Notes under the pieces: generated by a model
Database searches by the model: none
Seen by the model: the letters and a program-made list of their open reading frames with translations, nothing else
What the model was told of the DNA's origin: nothing
Made by a program: the position numbers and the translations under genes
Part shown: positions 22,673 to 36,300 of the stretch, piece after piece
Layout of the letters: every line of letters begins with the position of its first letter
Position numbering within the stretch: position 1 is the stretch's first letter
Assembly: GCA_030847615.1 (NCBI GenBank)
Contig: JAUMIR010000003.1
Span: 33,726,501 to 33,790,500, forward strand
Origin: Gambelia wislizenii
Taxonomy: Eukaryota; Chordata; Lepidosauria; Squamata; Crotaphytidae
Direction: 5' to 3'
DNA length: 64,000 nucleotides

Positions 22673-23080
22673 GTGCAAAAGGTTCTCAAAGCACTTGGAA
22701 GAAATAAAATAAATCTCCATTTACCGTTGCTTAAAAAAAAAAAAAAAAAACCGTCGACAAGAGAACATAAAGGGAAGAGAGCTCTGTTCCTTGGGACCAA
22801 AACCTTCACCTAGTCCAGCGCCTTGTTTTCCACACAGGTTTCTAAGCAGGGCTCCCTTGGGTCGGCTAGTCGAGGTATGAGCGGGCTGGCATTCAGCACC
22901 TATTTCCTGGAGCACCACACCGGTGAGCGCCGCGCCGCTTTCTTTCAGCACCCTGGGCTGGGGTTTTGGCGCCATTTGGCGCCTCCTGGCCTCTCTCGCG
23001 CTCGGGTTGCCAAGCCGACGGCTCGTGCCGCCTCTGCCCGTAGGCGCGCTGGGTAGGGCTGGGCTGCGACCTGCTTGGGT

Positions 23081-23118
23081 TGCTGCTGCTGCTGCTTCTG
23101 CTTGCTGCTGCTGCTGCG
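23081..23118 (+). repeat. CTG-type trinucleotide repeat
   Basis: Interrupted (CTG)n: two blocks separated by CTTCTGCTTG. It lies about 140 bp before the start codon, so probably in the 5' UTR or promoter of the FIIND gene. Confidence 0.8.
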
Positions 23119-23255
23119 CCTTCGCCACTTCCCCTCCAGATGCTCGCTCCTCTCCCTCCCACCCGCTCCCCCGCGCCGTGCATCAGCTCCTCATAACAAA
23201 CGCTGGCTTGCAACGCCCTCCGGCTTTTTTTGGGTGCCTCTCTCTTCCGAACGGG

Positions 23256-23293
23256 ATGACCAGCGGGCAGGAGGGCGGGCAGGTGCGGGACAG
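23256..23293 (+). CDS. FIIND gene exon 1 (start)
   Basis: Codes [12 protein letters not shown] plus two bases, ending ACAG|GTGAGT, a strong donor. The ATG has G at -3. It is the only ATG in this frame in the CpG island, although the frame is open upstream. Ending phase 2 matches exon 2 exactly. Confidence 0.75.
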
Positions 23294-23987
23294 GTGAGTC
23301 GGGGGCTGTGGTGGGAAGGAGCGGGGCAGGGTCAGGGGGCCAGAGGAACAAAAGTCCAAATGGCGAGTGCTCAACCCGGCTGGATTTTTTTAAAAAATAA
23401 TAAACGACACTCTCAAAGGCTGACTGGACGACTGCGCGGGACGAGGCGCAAGAAGCGCGGCGGGCTTTCTCAGCCGCTTTCCTGGACGCCTGGTTGTGGA
23501 GCTGGAAGGAGCCACGCGCCGCCGGGCGTGCAAACAACAAAGGGCGCCCGCCATTGCGCACGGAGGGAGGGAGGGAGGGAGAGGGTAGAGCTGTGTGGCA
23601 TGAAGGCAGGAAGCTGTCTGGCGGGAAGGTTTCATTTCTCTTTCCCCACAACCCTAATGTCTCCAGGGGCGTTTCAGGGGTCCGAAAGGCCAGGCTGCCA
23701 CAAGACCAGGGGGCCCTTTCCCCTTCTCCTCTCTCTCGGGGTCTCGCGTGTAGTAGGCGTGCCTGGTCGTGGCTTTCTCTTTTCCTCCTTTTCTCTCCTC
23801 GTGTGGGGGATTCCCGTCCTTAGTTCCTCTGTTTATGCTCCCTCACACTCCTGTCTGTCGGGCTCCCGACTCCGGCAGCTCTTTCTCTTCAAGTAGGGTG
23901 GCTGTTGTTGCCGCCTCTCTTTCTGGCAAGGCTCCTCAGCCTTAAATATATATTTATATTTATATTACTTACTAAAAATAAACATAA

Positions 23988-24028
<41 letters not shown>

Positions 24029-24352
24029 TAAATATATATCGAATTTATGTTTATTAGTCTCTACATTCAAGCGGATTTGTTAACAATGTTCCCCACCTAC
24101 CTACACTCACTAAAGTCATTACTTTGCAATGGTCTATGGACTAAGCAATAAACCACTGTTTTCAAGTTCACTAAAGTCATTATAGGTCACCCCTCCCTAT
24201 TTTTAAGAAAGGTAGCATATTTTTGCCTTAAAAGTAAGGTTGCAGTTCTGTACTCCCTTACAGAGTAAGTACTGTCAGTGAGGACAAGTGAACTTTTGGA
24301 TGGTGTTCTCCACTAGTGGTAACCTTTGTGCATATTGATATAAAGGTGGCTG

Positions 24353-24384
<32 letters not shown>

Positions 24385-27300
24385 ATCTAGTAGTTTTCAT
24401 CTCTACCACAAGTAGGATCGTTGTAAAGCTAATAGGTCTTGCCCACTCAAGACAAAGGCACCGCAAAATATTTCAGAGAAAACATCTTGGCAGCTTCAGT
24501 TTGAAGAGGTTAGGAAATGGACCATTAGAAGCAACCATCTTGCTTTTCAGCAGCTCTTTGATTATGGTAACTACTTGATGTTAATCCCCTGCCCCCCAAA
24601 ATCTATTCATAGCCAGTGTTGTAGGTCTTAGCCAGACAATAGTAATGAATAGAGCAGAATTTTGGTGCAGCCTTTCTCCAGCTCTGCATACCACCCAAGT
24701 GTACTTTGGTTAGTGAGAAGTTTAAAAGTGTGTTATTTCCAAACTGTCTTTTCCCTTTCATACAACACAATTACAGCACTATGATTCTGCTTTAATCCCC
24801 ATGGTTTAATCACATGGAATCCTGGGATTTGCAGTTTTGAGAGAGATAATTAAACGATTCCATAGAATGTTGCCATGGCAGTTAAAGTGGAATCATAGTG
24901 CTTTAACTGTGTAGTGGGAAAGGGCCCCAGGTTTAAGCAACTGAAACAAGAAGTGCTTTTAGAGAGAGACCTCTTTAATCAGTGGCATTGCAATAAAATT
25001 TGAGATGCAAGCCTTCATCATGACAGTCTAGAGCAACACCCCTCATAAAGACCAAAAATGCAGGTGGCAGTATTAATCTATATTTTTAAAAAATCTAGTA
25101 GTTTTTTTCTCTACAACGAGTAGGATCATTTTAAGGCTGATGGGCCTTGCACAGTTAAGACCAAGGCACCCCAAATTGTTTTGGATTACTACAAGGATAA
25201 CAAGTAACAATACACTACTGCTCCCAAGCTATAGTGGGGATTGCAACTAAATGTAGAATAGGGGACTCTAAGGTGGTAGATGATGTCATTTTCATTGCTC
25301 TCCCAAGCACTTTGCTTAAGTTCCAAGATCAGACAGGATCTGGTGCTTTATGGGAAGGGCCTAAATACCCTGGGAAACTGCCAACCAATACCTGGTGCTG
25401 CAGGGTAAATTTCAGAGGAAGGAACTGGCAAAACCACCTCTTGTGTATTCCTTGCCTAAAAACAAAATTCATGGGGTTGCAATAGGTCGATGGATGACTT
25501 GAAGACACATACACACACAGTCTATTGAAAGCTTCTACTATAATAAAATGTTACTCTTTCTTTCATGTTAATGGTCCTCATAAAATCATTAGATACAGAC
25601 TTAAAAAAAGATTGCATGAGTCAAAATGTTGCTCCCAATCAGTCTCATAATACTTAAAGATTGACAGCTTCTCTTTGAAATCTTATATTCCAGTGTTGCC
25701 TCATTTACTCCTCATTTACAGTTAGCCACTTCAGCCTTAAGAAAACTGGCAAAGAATCTGAGATCTTAATGGGAAACAAATTTATTAGAGTATTAGGTTT
25801 CATTGGCCAGAGTTTACCTTATCAGACACATAAAGAGAACTTGAACTTGGTAGAATTTATACAGTATGCATAAAATTAGAATAATAATGTTTTTTTATAC
25901 AACATACCATGAATATGATTATAATTCATGAACTGATCAAAGTTAGGGGTGACTAAATGTTAAACAAGATGTTAACACAAAGGTCTGATGACTTCATTAC
26001 CATTATAAATTCTTCTGTACTTTTATTACTAGTTTGCATGGAATCCAAGTGTAGTCCATATCCTAGACAGTAATCCAGTAGGAGCATAAAAGAGCAGGTG
26101 TATACATTGTTCCCCACTTTCCATATCAGCTACAAATGGCATGTTGCCTCATATAGACAGAACCCACTTCATGCCATCCTTCTCTCTTAAGGCAAGGAGG
26201 AAAAGATTACATGAACTGTACATATACACACATGATTGCATGGGCATGTCATTTACATTGTGTGCTGCCCAGTGCATTGTAGGGGGAAGGTATCTGCTCT
26301 CTCATGTATAAAGGATCCTTGAGTCGGTGAGTGCCCAATGCTTAGAAAAGCACCTTAGACTGTAAGCCCCAGAATCCTCTGGCCACAGTGTTCTATAGCT
26401 ATGCTCCCAGGAGGATTCTGGGAGCTTTACCCCAAAAGAGCCTTTAGAGTTTTAGTCCCAAATGTTACTCTGCTTTAAACGCCTAAATTTTTTAGTACTA
26501 ATTTCCCAGTATATTGTTTAAAAAGCTATGTAGCATAGATAGTTTATTCACAAACATTTTCACCATGTTTGTTCACCATGCACTTCCTTTTTAAGACTAC
26601 AGCTTTAGCTGAACATTTGATGTGCAATGATATGTTTTTAAATTCTGCATTTAACAACCTGTTTAGTTATCCTGGTAAGTACATTTTTTATACAAGAAAA
26701 AGTACCCACATTCATCTCAGTTAAAAAAATCCAACCCTTTATTCCCACCCTCACCCCAGTTATCTTTCTCTTCATCCATTCCTCTCTTTTCTTTCACAGC
26801 GGTCTTTCTTCCTCTCCTGCCAGCTTCACTTGGATCACCCCGGTGCTGTTTCTCTTTTCTCCTTGCTCTCTTTCTTGCTGCTCTTTCTGTGTACAGTACT
26901 TCAGTGTTTATTATTTCTACAGTGTTTCCTGACTCTTCCCCCACCCTTCCCAGGCAGCATAAATCTATCTTTCCAGGTGGCCATATTTTAGTTCTCCCAA
27001 AGCAGCAGCCATAATTGCATATTATGCAAATTATTTGCTCATTATGAAAATGTTGAGGTGGATCATGAAAGGGACTGACACATAACATGCTTTGGTAATT
27101 TCCTGTTGAGGAGCCCTCAAAGTTGCTTTATCACTAGAAAGCAGAAGGTTAGGCTTTCTTATATTTGCCTGTAGTATGGAGGGGGCATAACTTGCACCTC
27201 AAAATGCATTGTGCATTCTCATGGCTCCTTTACCGCCTTTTTGCCTCACAGAGGTTCCTGGGTCTTTAGCAGTTGCAGAACATGCAGAAAATCAATAGGT

Positions 27301-30300
27301 ATAGCTTTCCAAGGAGTAGGGATTTCCAGAGTTTGCTTGAGGAGGCATCTAAAATGACCCAACTGTACCTATGCTGAGTGTCATCAGCATCATTATGTTT
27401 ATCTGTATGCTGCTTTTACATGCTTAAGCCATGTTCAAAGTGGTTTACAGTAACATCAGTAAAGAACAAACAAACAGCATTTCGATTCAATTGCATTTCC
27501 AACCCAAGATTTAAATAATCATACGTTGGAACCAAGGTTTAAAGAAAAGAGATAAATAGCAAAACAATGAGATGGAGGGAGAGAAAAAACAAATAGCAAC
27601 CTTTATACCTGAATTCAGTCAGGATTATTTAGCCAGTGTAGGAAAAATGCTTCTTATATTAAAAAAAACCCCCACACTTCTAAAATGCTAAGTTTTATTA
27701 GGAATTATATTATATATTCATAACAGTGATAGAATTAAATAATGCTTCCCCAAAGTACTTTTCCTCTGCAAAAAGCAATTGGCTTCTGTCTTTGAAAAAA
27801 GTTGCAAATGCGGCTGAAATGTTATCTACCCACAAAATGGATCCTGGAAAATGTGTTTTTTTCACCCAAAGAAAACCACTGGCAGAAAGACAAACAAATT
27901 ACACCACCCCAAATCAAGAAGTGACTTGGTAGCTGGTAAGCAGAAAAGCTGATGTTTAGAATGTCTGTGGCTCCCCTACCCCCAACTCTGTATATATTAT
28001 GGCATTGATTATATTAATACATTAACCAGAACTAAAATCTGTGTCCTGCTTTATAATTTTGTCAGCATATTTTAACCATAGTGTTAAATTCCTAATTTTT
28101 ATGCATTCAGTGTGAAGTCAAAAGGCTTTCATGGCTGGCATCCATAGTTTTTATTGGTTTTTTTTTCCTGGGCTGTGAGTCCATGTTCTGGAAGAGTTTA
28201 TTCCTGATGTTTTGCCTGCATCTGTGGCTGGCATCTTCAGAGAATGGTGCTGTAGGGATGTGTGGGGTTTATATACTTATATACTCACAGTATATAAACC
28301 CCACACATCCCTACGCCACCATTCTCTGAAGATGCCAGCCACAGATGCAGGCGAAACATCAGGAATAAACTTTTCCAGAACACGGCCTCACAGCCCGGAA
28401 AAAACCTCACGAAAAACCTGTTCATATATTTGGTTTGTGCAGATGGCTATTGTAAGCTAAAAATGAATCTAGAATGTTGCATGACTTCCTGCTAGCACCC
28501 ATACAAGGGAGGATCAATGTTACACTATATCCTATTATTTTTTGATGCAAAATGCTCAACCTCATATAGCTTCTTGTGTGACTAGCTGGCAACTGTTGCC
28601 TGAAACTATTCTGGGGGTTGTCTAAATGTCAAAAATACTCCTTAGAAAATGTGAGGAGAAGATGACCTGTCCTAATGGCAATCCATGTTGTTTTGCCGTA
28701 TTGTGAAGGCGGAGGGTCAAAACTGGCAAAAACTCCACAGGGAAAGCCTTTGCGCCTTTCCCCAGAGTTTTAAAAAAATTCCATGGGAAATGCACACCCC
28801 AGCTATTAAGACAACCATACAAATTGTTGCACTGTCTGGAGGGAGCAGAATGGATCTTCTGATTGGCTGGGGGTGCGCAGGCATGATCCTGCACTTTACC
28901 CCTTTTTTCGACAGGGTGGAGGGCAGCCACAGGGAGGGGGAAGAGGAGGAACTGGGAAAGAGAGGACAGCTCTCTCCCCCTCCCCCGCAGGTACCCTCCC
29001 TGCCCGTGCCACTGTCTTGGAGATCTGGGAAGGGGGGATGGCTGCCTCCTCCTCTCCCCCCCCAATGGGTGCTCTTGGTCATGGGGATTGGGGAAGGAGG
29101 AGGACTCCTTCCTCCTCTTCCCCCTCGCTGCTGCCCCTATCACCACCACAAAGCTTATGGGAGCCAAAAACTTCATTAAGGCAAATCGCAGCTCCTGCTG
29201 CGATTTAACATTATTGCGGAACAATCCATTTCGGGGGGGCTTGTATAGATGGGCCTGGATAATTGCTCTTTGGCAGCTATTCTGTCACTCGTTTTCCACT
29301 AGCGTAGCCATTTTATGCACTTCTTTTTCAAATTATTTTGTGGATTTCCATCTAGCCTTCTATTTGCCAAGCCCTGTGGCAGAAATGAAAAATATGATTG
29401 GTTCACAGTATTGAAACTAAGATTTCAACAAATGGCCATGCACTTTTTGTTGATCAGATGTATTGTTGCCTGGTTATGGGAACTGCAGTGTTTATTAAGA
29501 AAAGAAAACAATTCTGCACCTGCAGTACTTATGTACTGTAAATATTACATTAGGATACTCAGTGCCAGATGTGCAATATGTATTGTTGTTAGGACATATA
29601 TGCGAAGACGTGACCCATGAACATAATGTTTTAATTCTTTGGTTTGGTTGATGGCATATAAGTTCTGCCAGGCTAGATTTTTAAAAGATGGAAACACAGT
29701 GTTCTAACAATTAAAAAAATTGACAGAGTAATAGGTACATTGTTGTTCTTGTGTGCCTTCAAGTCATTTCACCTAAGGTGAAACTATCACGGGGGTTTCT
29801 GAGGCTGAGAGTGTGACTTGCTCAGGGTCACCCAGTGGGTTTCCATGGCTGAGGGAATTTGAACCCTGGTCTCCAGAGTCATAGTCCAACACCTCAAAAG
29901 TAAGCCCCAGTGAGTTCAGTGAGACTTACTCTTTGATAAGTGCATATGGAATTGTTGCCCAAATAAGCTTTCAGGTTAGAAATGAAAGAGATCACATGCC
30001 CTACTGTTAGACTTAAAAATGACAGTACAGTTGTCCCTCCATATCCATGGATTTGGTATCCATGGATTTAAGTATTTATGGCTTGAAAATATTCTTAAAA
30101 ATAATAATCCAAAAGCAAGCCTTGATTTTGCCATCTTATATAAGGGACACCATTTTGCTATGCCATTGCATATAATGGGACTTGAGTATTCATGGATTTT
30201 GGTATCCACGGGGGATCCTAGAACCAAACCCCAGCGAATATGAAGGGACAACTGTAATCAACAGTGTAAAATTTCAAAGTCAATGGCATCCTGTATTTAT

Positions 30301-33300
30301 TTCTTCAGAGGTTATGGACAGAATTTATGCCTTGGAAAATGCTATTGTTACAAGTGGATGCATGTGTTGCAATGTTGCAGTGTCCTTTGCTATTTTGTTA
30401 AAATATTAACAAAAAAGAAGTGGCATGAAAATGAAATGCTGGTGTTTTACATTCGCTATGACTTGTTCAGTTGTTATCTCATGAGACCAGTCACCTTAAA
30501 ACAGTACAAGCTAGTCAGTTGGTAGCAGAGAGAAACACACTAAGCACATTTAAGGAGTAACAAATATATAATAGCATAAAGCTTTCATGGATTATAACCT
30601 ATTTCATCAGATGCATGAAGTCTTTTCCAGAGTTTAGGCACGCACACACAATTGCAGATAGTATTGTAGATTATGAAGTCAGAAATTAAATGCAGGAGAT
30701 GTAGAAACTAATTTCCAGCCTCCTAGTCTACTGACCACTATGTGTTACACTGTATATGTATATACCCCAAATTCTAAAACATTGCATTACACTTATCTCT
30801 TTGGAAATTAGTACAAAGGAAAAACAAGTAGATAAGGCTTCCAGCTGCCTCTCCCAAATTTGCCTCATGATTTACAAATAGCAAAGTATAGTTCCAATAG
30901 GTGGTGACCTGTGACTTCCATGTTATTGGAACTTCAAAGGATCTGTCCAAAGTGATGAAACCACACCAGCATAGACGTCACCAGCTGCCACTGATCTCAA
31001 TAATCTACTGTATTAATAGCAGACACACTGAGTTTTCAGCCCTTGCATTCAACATGGTGATTGAGCCATGTTTCTAAATTATTGTAGTTTCTTAATGCTA
31101 TTCCTCTGGAGCTTTTAAAAACTGGGAACCCATGTGATCCCACTATTTTTGTATTTGCCTTTAAAAGGAAAAGGGAAAGGGTTGTGCTTAAAACAATTAT
31201 TCGTACACGCTGGCTAAGCATTGTGTAACTGATGTGCAGTTTCTCTGTTCTAGGAGTGAAATCATCTGAATATAATCTCTGAAACAATTTCAGTCTTGGG
31301 TTAAGTGGTTGCACATCCATGGACCTTCCAGACAATTTGGTGCTGTGTAATTCTTTCCTCCATTTTTTGCTAGCACATTGGAGTTACCCATTGATTTCCC
31401 AATTAAAAGGAACAGCACAAAGCCTCATATTGATCCTGCTAAGTTTTCAGTCACTGTTCTAGTAATGCTAGCAAAAAAAAGTGTGAAAGGGATAGGAAGT
31501 AGCAGATAAAAGAATATACACATCCACTGTCCTAAACAAATGTCTCATTCATAGTCTTCTTCAGTTAATCTATGACAGCATAGTTTTATGAGACAGACAA
31601 CACAAAAATGATTCAGTTTTATGAACAAATGCATTCATCTTTATTGCCTGAGATTCATTTCAGCCTTCATTTATTGCTCTAAAATGCTTTAAATTCTGTA
31701 CTAAGAAAAACATTCACACATTCCATTGTTTTATTTTTCAGTGAATCTGATGTATCTTTGGAAGATAAAGGTAATTAATGTTTAAAGCTTACCAATTTTT
31801 AAGTAGATTTGTTTTTTAAAGTAACAACAAATCTGTTGAAATAGTAGTGCATCTAGTATTAGGAGAGCAGCTTTAATGCTGTAATAAAGTTCATGATTTT
31901 TGTTTTGTTTTTTTGTTTGTCTAACTTTTTATCACTGCTGTTCCTTTTGCAAATTTATCTTACCTCGTAGGATGATTATAGGACTGGGGTGGACAACTTC
32001 TAAAGATCTGAGAGCGTCATATGCCCATCCCTGTCTTACAGTCATCCCACAAGATAACTTCCATCCCTGCCTTGGTGGCTCAGTGGTTAAATGCCAGTAC
32101 TGCAGCCACAATGTTGTGAGTTCAATCTCAGAGGGCTCCATGGTTGACTCAGCCTTCCATCCTTTCATAGGTTGGTAAAATGAGTACCCAGCTTGTTGGG
32201 GGCAATTAGCTAACACATTGTAAACCACTTAGGGAGTGCTTTGGCACTGATAAGCGGTATAGAAATAGAAGCGCTATTGCTATTACCCCTGTTTCAGAAA
32301 AAAAGAGGCCTGTCACAGCACCTGAGAGAATGGCTGCCAATTTCACTGTGTTTTTTGCCCCATCATTATGCATTTTTAGCCCCAGGAGCAGCACTTTTTC
32401 AAAATAAAAGGTGACCAGAGTTTTACTTCCAGTTTTGAAAAACATCCCTGGGGCTAAAACATGTCAGGGTTGGGGAGAAGATACTGCAAAAATGTTTTAT
32501 GACATCGAGAGGCCATAAAGGTATTTTCAGGATGAAAAAAAAAATTGGTGTCGGAGGATACAGAGATGGTGATGGTGGCCCCATGTGTGCGTGTGGGGAG
32601 TTGCATGTGTCCCATGGCTTCCACTTTGCCCTCTCTTGTTGTAGAATCTCAGTGTTACAGATCATGTCATATCTCTTTTGTTCCAGCTATATTTTTACAG
32701 GCCAAATATAAAGCCTTAAACAATTTGGGACTAGTGTATCTGTATGGGTATCTTTATTCACACACGACTGCCTGAATCTTAAAGTCAGCATCTGCTCTGT
32801 AGTCCACCAGTGGGAGCTGTGAGATTGCAAGAACTAGGGACAGTGCTTTATTTGTGTTGGCTCTAAGTTTTTGGAATGCTTTCCACATAAAGTATACTTT
32901 GCTTCCACTTTGCTGACCTTGACGAGGAATTTCCAAACACTCTTCAAAGGCAGCCCCACAGAGAAAATTGTAGTAATCCAACTTGACTGTAGCTAAGGCA
33001 TATGTTACTGTGGCCAGAAATGACATCTCAAGAAACTGGGGCACAAACTGCAAATGCATACCTAGCCACTGCTGAAACCTGAGGTTTCAGGCTTAGAGTT
33101 AAGTCCAGAGCACACTCAAGTTGCAGACATGTGTCTTCAGGGATAGTAAGACCCTATCCAGCACAGGCTGAATCTCTACTCCCTAGTATTAATTAAGGTT
33201 ATTCTTTGGCTTATTGTTTCATATTAATTATTTATTTATGTATGCAGTGCTTTCTCATATGATTATCATGCTTGTTTACAAGCTGATTTGAGCTGACTCT

Positions 33301-36300
33301 GGCATCTTGGTCTGAAGTTCTTCTTGTGACTGTTGTGGCACTGCACATTGCCTCTCTCCCTCTGGCTTTTCTTCACAAATGAAGATTCAGGAAGGACTCA
33401 TCCCACGCTTTCTGCAAGCGCACTGATGACTAAAAAGGCCAATCCAAGATAAACAAGTCCAGTTGCAGAAAGCACAGCAGAAGGTCTCCTTGGGTGATGT
33501 TTCCGGGTTGTAATTCTTTCTGCATTGTCATTTCTCTTCAAGACTTGTTCGGCATGAGTTCTCAAATAGGCTGCAGCATTGTGGATAGTGCGTCTCCATG
33601 CCTCCCAAAGTGAGGCCAGGGCGGGCCATTGTTGGTGATCAATTTGGCCGAGCCTGAGATGTTGTTTCAGGGAGTCCTTGTATCGCTTTTTTGGAGCACC
33701 CCTCTTACGCTGACCCATGGCGAGTTCACCGTAGAGTACTATTTTTGGGAGGCAGTGGTCCTCCATCCTAGAAACGTGCCTTGCCCAGCGCAGCTGTGCA
33801 CTGCACATTGCACTATGATAGCTAAAGACTTCTCTGCATTGCATGGTAGTTTACCTCCTTTGTGCTACCCATGATTAATGTCACAGTATACCACTACATA
33901 TCTCAGTGCCAGAGCTTTTGGGACTACAGCTCCCACAATCTCAGTGGCCATACTGGCTGGTGGATTCTGGGCATTATGGTCCAAGAAAGCAATATGTCCA
34001 AGCTTGGATTAGTGCCACTGGCTGATGCCACACAGTGTTGGGGATTGAATTAAGACATAGAGTCACAAACTATGGACTGGAGCCATTCGTAAATAGTTTG
34101 CTTATAAGCCTATCTGTGTTCCTAGCTTCATTTGTAGTTGAGCACATCTTAGTGTATTATAAACCTGAATTATTTAATTCCTAGCTGATATTCTTGTTCC
34201 CAATAATAGATAGATGCAGCTCTAATGATAAGGATGAAGACGGTGCTCAAGATAATTCATTGGGTAAATATTAATTATTGATGATTTTTAAAACATTGAT
34301 AAAGTACAAATAAGGAATGTTGTTTTTGATTTAGAATGTTACTTCTTGATTGTGCTTTAATTTTGGATTGCCAGATTTTTTAAAATTTTCTGATTTAGGG
34401 GTTCTTTCTATGGGGAGTATTTTCACCATCTAGAAAACCCCAAACATACTGTGGGGCACCAAATTGGACAAGGTGGGTTAGTTCCGTCTTAGCTTCAGGG
34501 ATTTCTTAGGAATTTTGTTGGAAAAATGTTTCTAACATGTTGGATTCAAAGTATGGTACCAAGAATAGAAATTGGAAAGAGATTAGTGCTATTCTGTGAA
34601 ACAAGAGCTTACTGGGAAGATTTTTTTGCAATGTAGCACCAGGGATTTTACAGCATAAGCACCAAACTAAAGTGATGCTTAAGGTGTCATTAGAAGCCAC
34701 TTCAAGTTAATAAAATTAATAAGTGTCCTCCTCCCTGGTTTTCCGAACTGTATACGCTTTCCTCTCTGGTCACAATCCTTGTTAAAATTTCCCATCCAAG
34801 TACCCATTAACTGTAGAAGAACTTCCCATTGATGCAAAGATAGGGCAATTATTGTTGTGATTATGGGTAATCCTATTTTCCACAAGGCTCAGAAAATTTC
34901 CTTTTTCGGAATACAACTCCCAGATACCTGCAACCAGTATGACCAACAGCCATTCTGACTAGCAGGATACTGGAGTTATCATCCAAACAAATAACTTTTT
35001 GAAGCTATGATTCATACTAGTTGCTTGATTGATGATCCACAAGTGTATGGATATAAATGTATGTCAATCTGAAACATTCTTTTTAATGGTGTCTTAACTA
35101 TAGTTATGTTGATGGAACTTACCTAATGTCTGTGACAGGCATTTTAGTGATCCAGAATTGTGTGTTTGATGAGTACACTTTTCATACCATGTCTTTTTGC
35201 ATATTGTTTAGTTATTTTGGGGTAGGTGGGTGGGAAACACAAACCTCACCACTCACGACAACATTCATGCATGCACACGCACATGGATGAAGATGTACAG
35301 ATTTTTGTGGTACAACTTCCTGCCAGCACACCTCAATCAGATTTTCCCATACTTGAAATTAAGTGTGGAAAATACCCTAATGTGGTTTCAAAATGACACA
35401 TTCAGAGTTATGTTCAGTTTGCTCCCAGAACAGTGAATAAGTAAAATATAAGTTGCAGTCTAAGACCTATATCCTATTATTAGTCCTTATTAAAGTAGGA
35501 CCATTTGGTCAGTGGGATTTATCTATATGTTGACTCATCGTTCAACAATCGATTGAATAGGTCTACTCTTGGGACCAACCAACAGGTTGTCAGGTTATAA
35601 ATTGCAGTGGGCCTAGAAAGATCTTCAGAATGAGCCTCTGGAAAGTGTTATATGCAAGCTTGTGCAGATGGAGGAATTTTACAGATGGGGTCACTTGTCC
35701 CATAACTTCACAGATGAGGTCACTTGTCCCACCGCTCTTCCATTAAGTTGGAAACAATCCTTCCATGAGTGGCAAAGACTTCCTGCTAGTCACTGGCCAC
35801 TAGTGGAAGAACTCCATTCTGTGGTATCACCTATACCTTTTTAAAAAATAGAATTAGGTGATTTTAAATTATTGGTTAAACATTTCTGAGACTAATACTT
35901 TTTCATTTTGCAAAGGTAATGACAGTTCTAAAAGTGACTCGGAAAGCAGCTCTGAAAGTGATTCTGGTCAGTATTTATATTACATCATATCCCACATATT
36001 GATAGTGAACTCTTTTTCTGAATGTTGACCCTTTGTAATCAAAATGGCATCAGCTATGTGTAATAGGCCTGGGACAACTCCAAGATTCACAGAAGGACTC
36101 TCCTCCAAAAAATTAGGGGGAAAAAAAGGAAGTCAAGCCCTCCAATCCAAGTAAATATGGAATGTGCGGATCATAGAATCATAGAGTTGGAATGGCAGAG
36201 CTTGAATAAGTTACATACTTTTGGGGACACCAACAAGAGTGATGGCTGGTGGTTTCCATGTCAGTGGTGGTGTAGATCCATTCCATGTTTTACCCTGAAC

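Larger units (their letters stand above)
22870..23850 (+). promoter_or_regulatory. CpG island / probable promoter and 5' end of the FIIND gene
   Basis: This is the only GC-rich, CpG-dense stretch in the window (runs such as GCGCCGCGCCGC), sharply set off from AT-rich flanks. It contains a CTG/CTT repeat (about 23081-23118) and the start codon at 23256. Composition and position suggest a TATA-less CpG-island promoter, but the transcription start cannot be read from sequence. Several long frames exist here on both strands; they reflect GC richness, not genes. Confidence 0.7.
23294..31741 (+). other. Intron 1
   Basis: 8.4 kb. Contains (TA)n tracts, MITEs, 5S-related SINE sequence, a Penelope-like palindrome and a Tigger-like MITE (listed separately). 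I found no additional exon that keeps phase. 26717-27088 and 27726-27932 hold open frames without recognisable motifs. Confidence 0.7.
31771..34209 (+). other. Intron 2
   Basis: Contains a tRNA-derived SINE, an RTE-like fragment and MITE-like sequence at about 33893-34005. No extra exon is seen. Confidence 0.7.

Noticed and set aside
22877..22922. A possible coding first exon (MSGLAFSTYFLEHHT) ending CACACCG|GTGAGC
   Set aside because: It would end in phase 1, but exon 2 needs phase 2. The exon at 23256-23293 fits exactly. It may still be a non-coding or alternative leader exon.
22721..23896. Long overlapping frames on both strands in the CpG island (up to 273 codons)
   Set aside because: GC-rich DNA lacks stop codons; the translations are low-complexity (Ala, Arg, Pro, Cys) and many begin at non-ATG codons.
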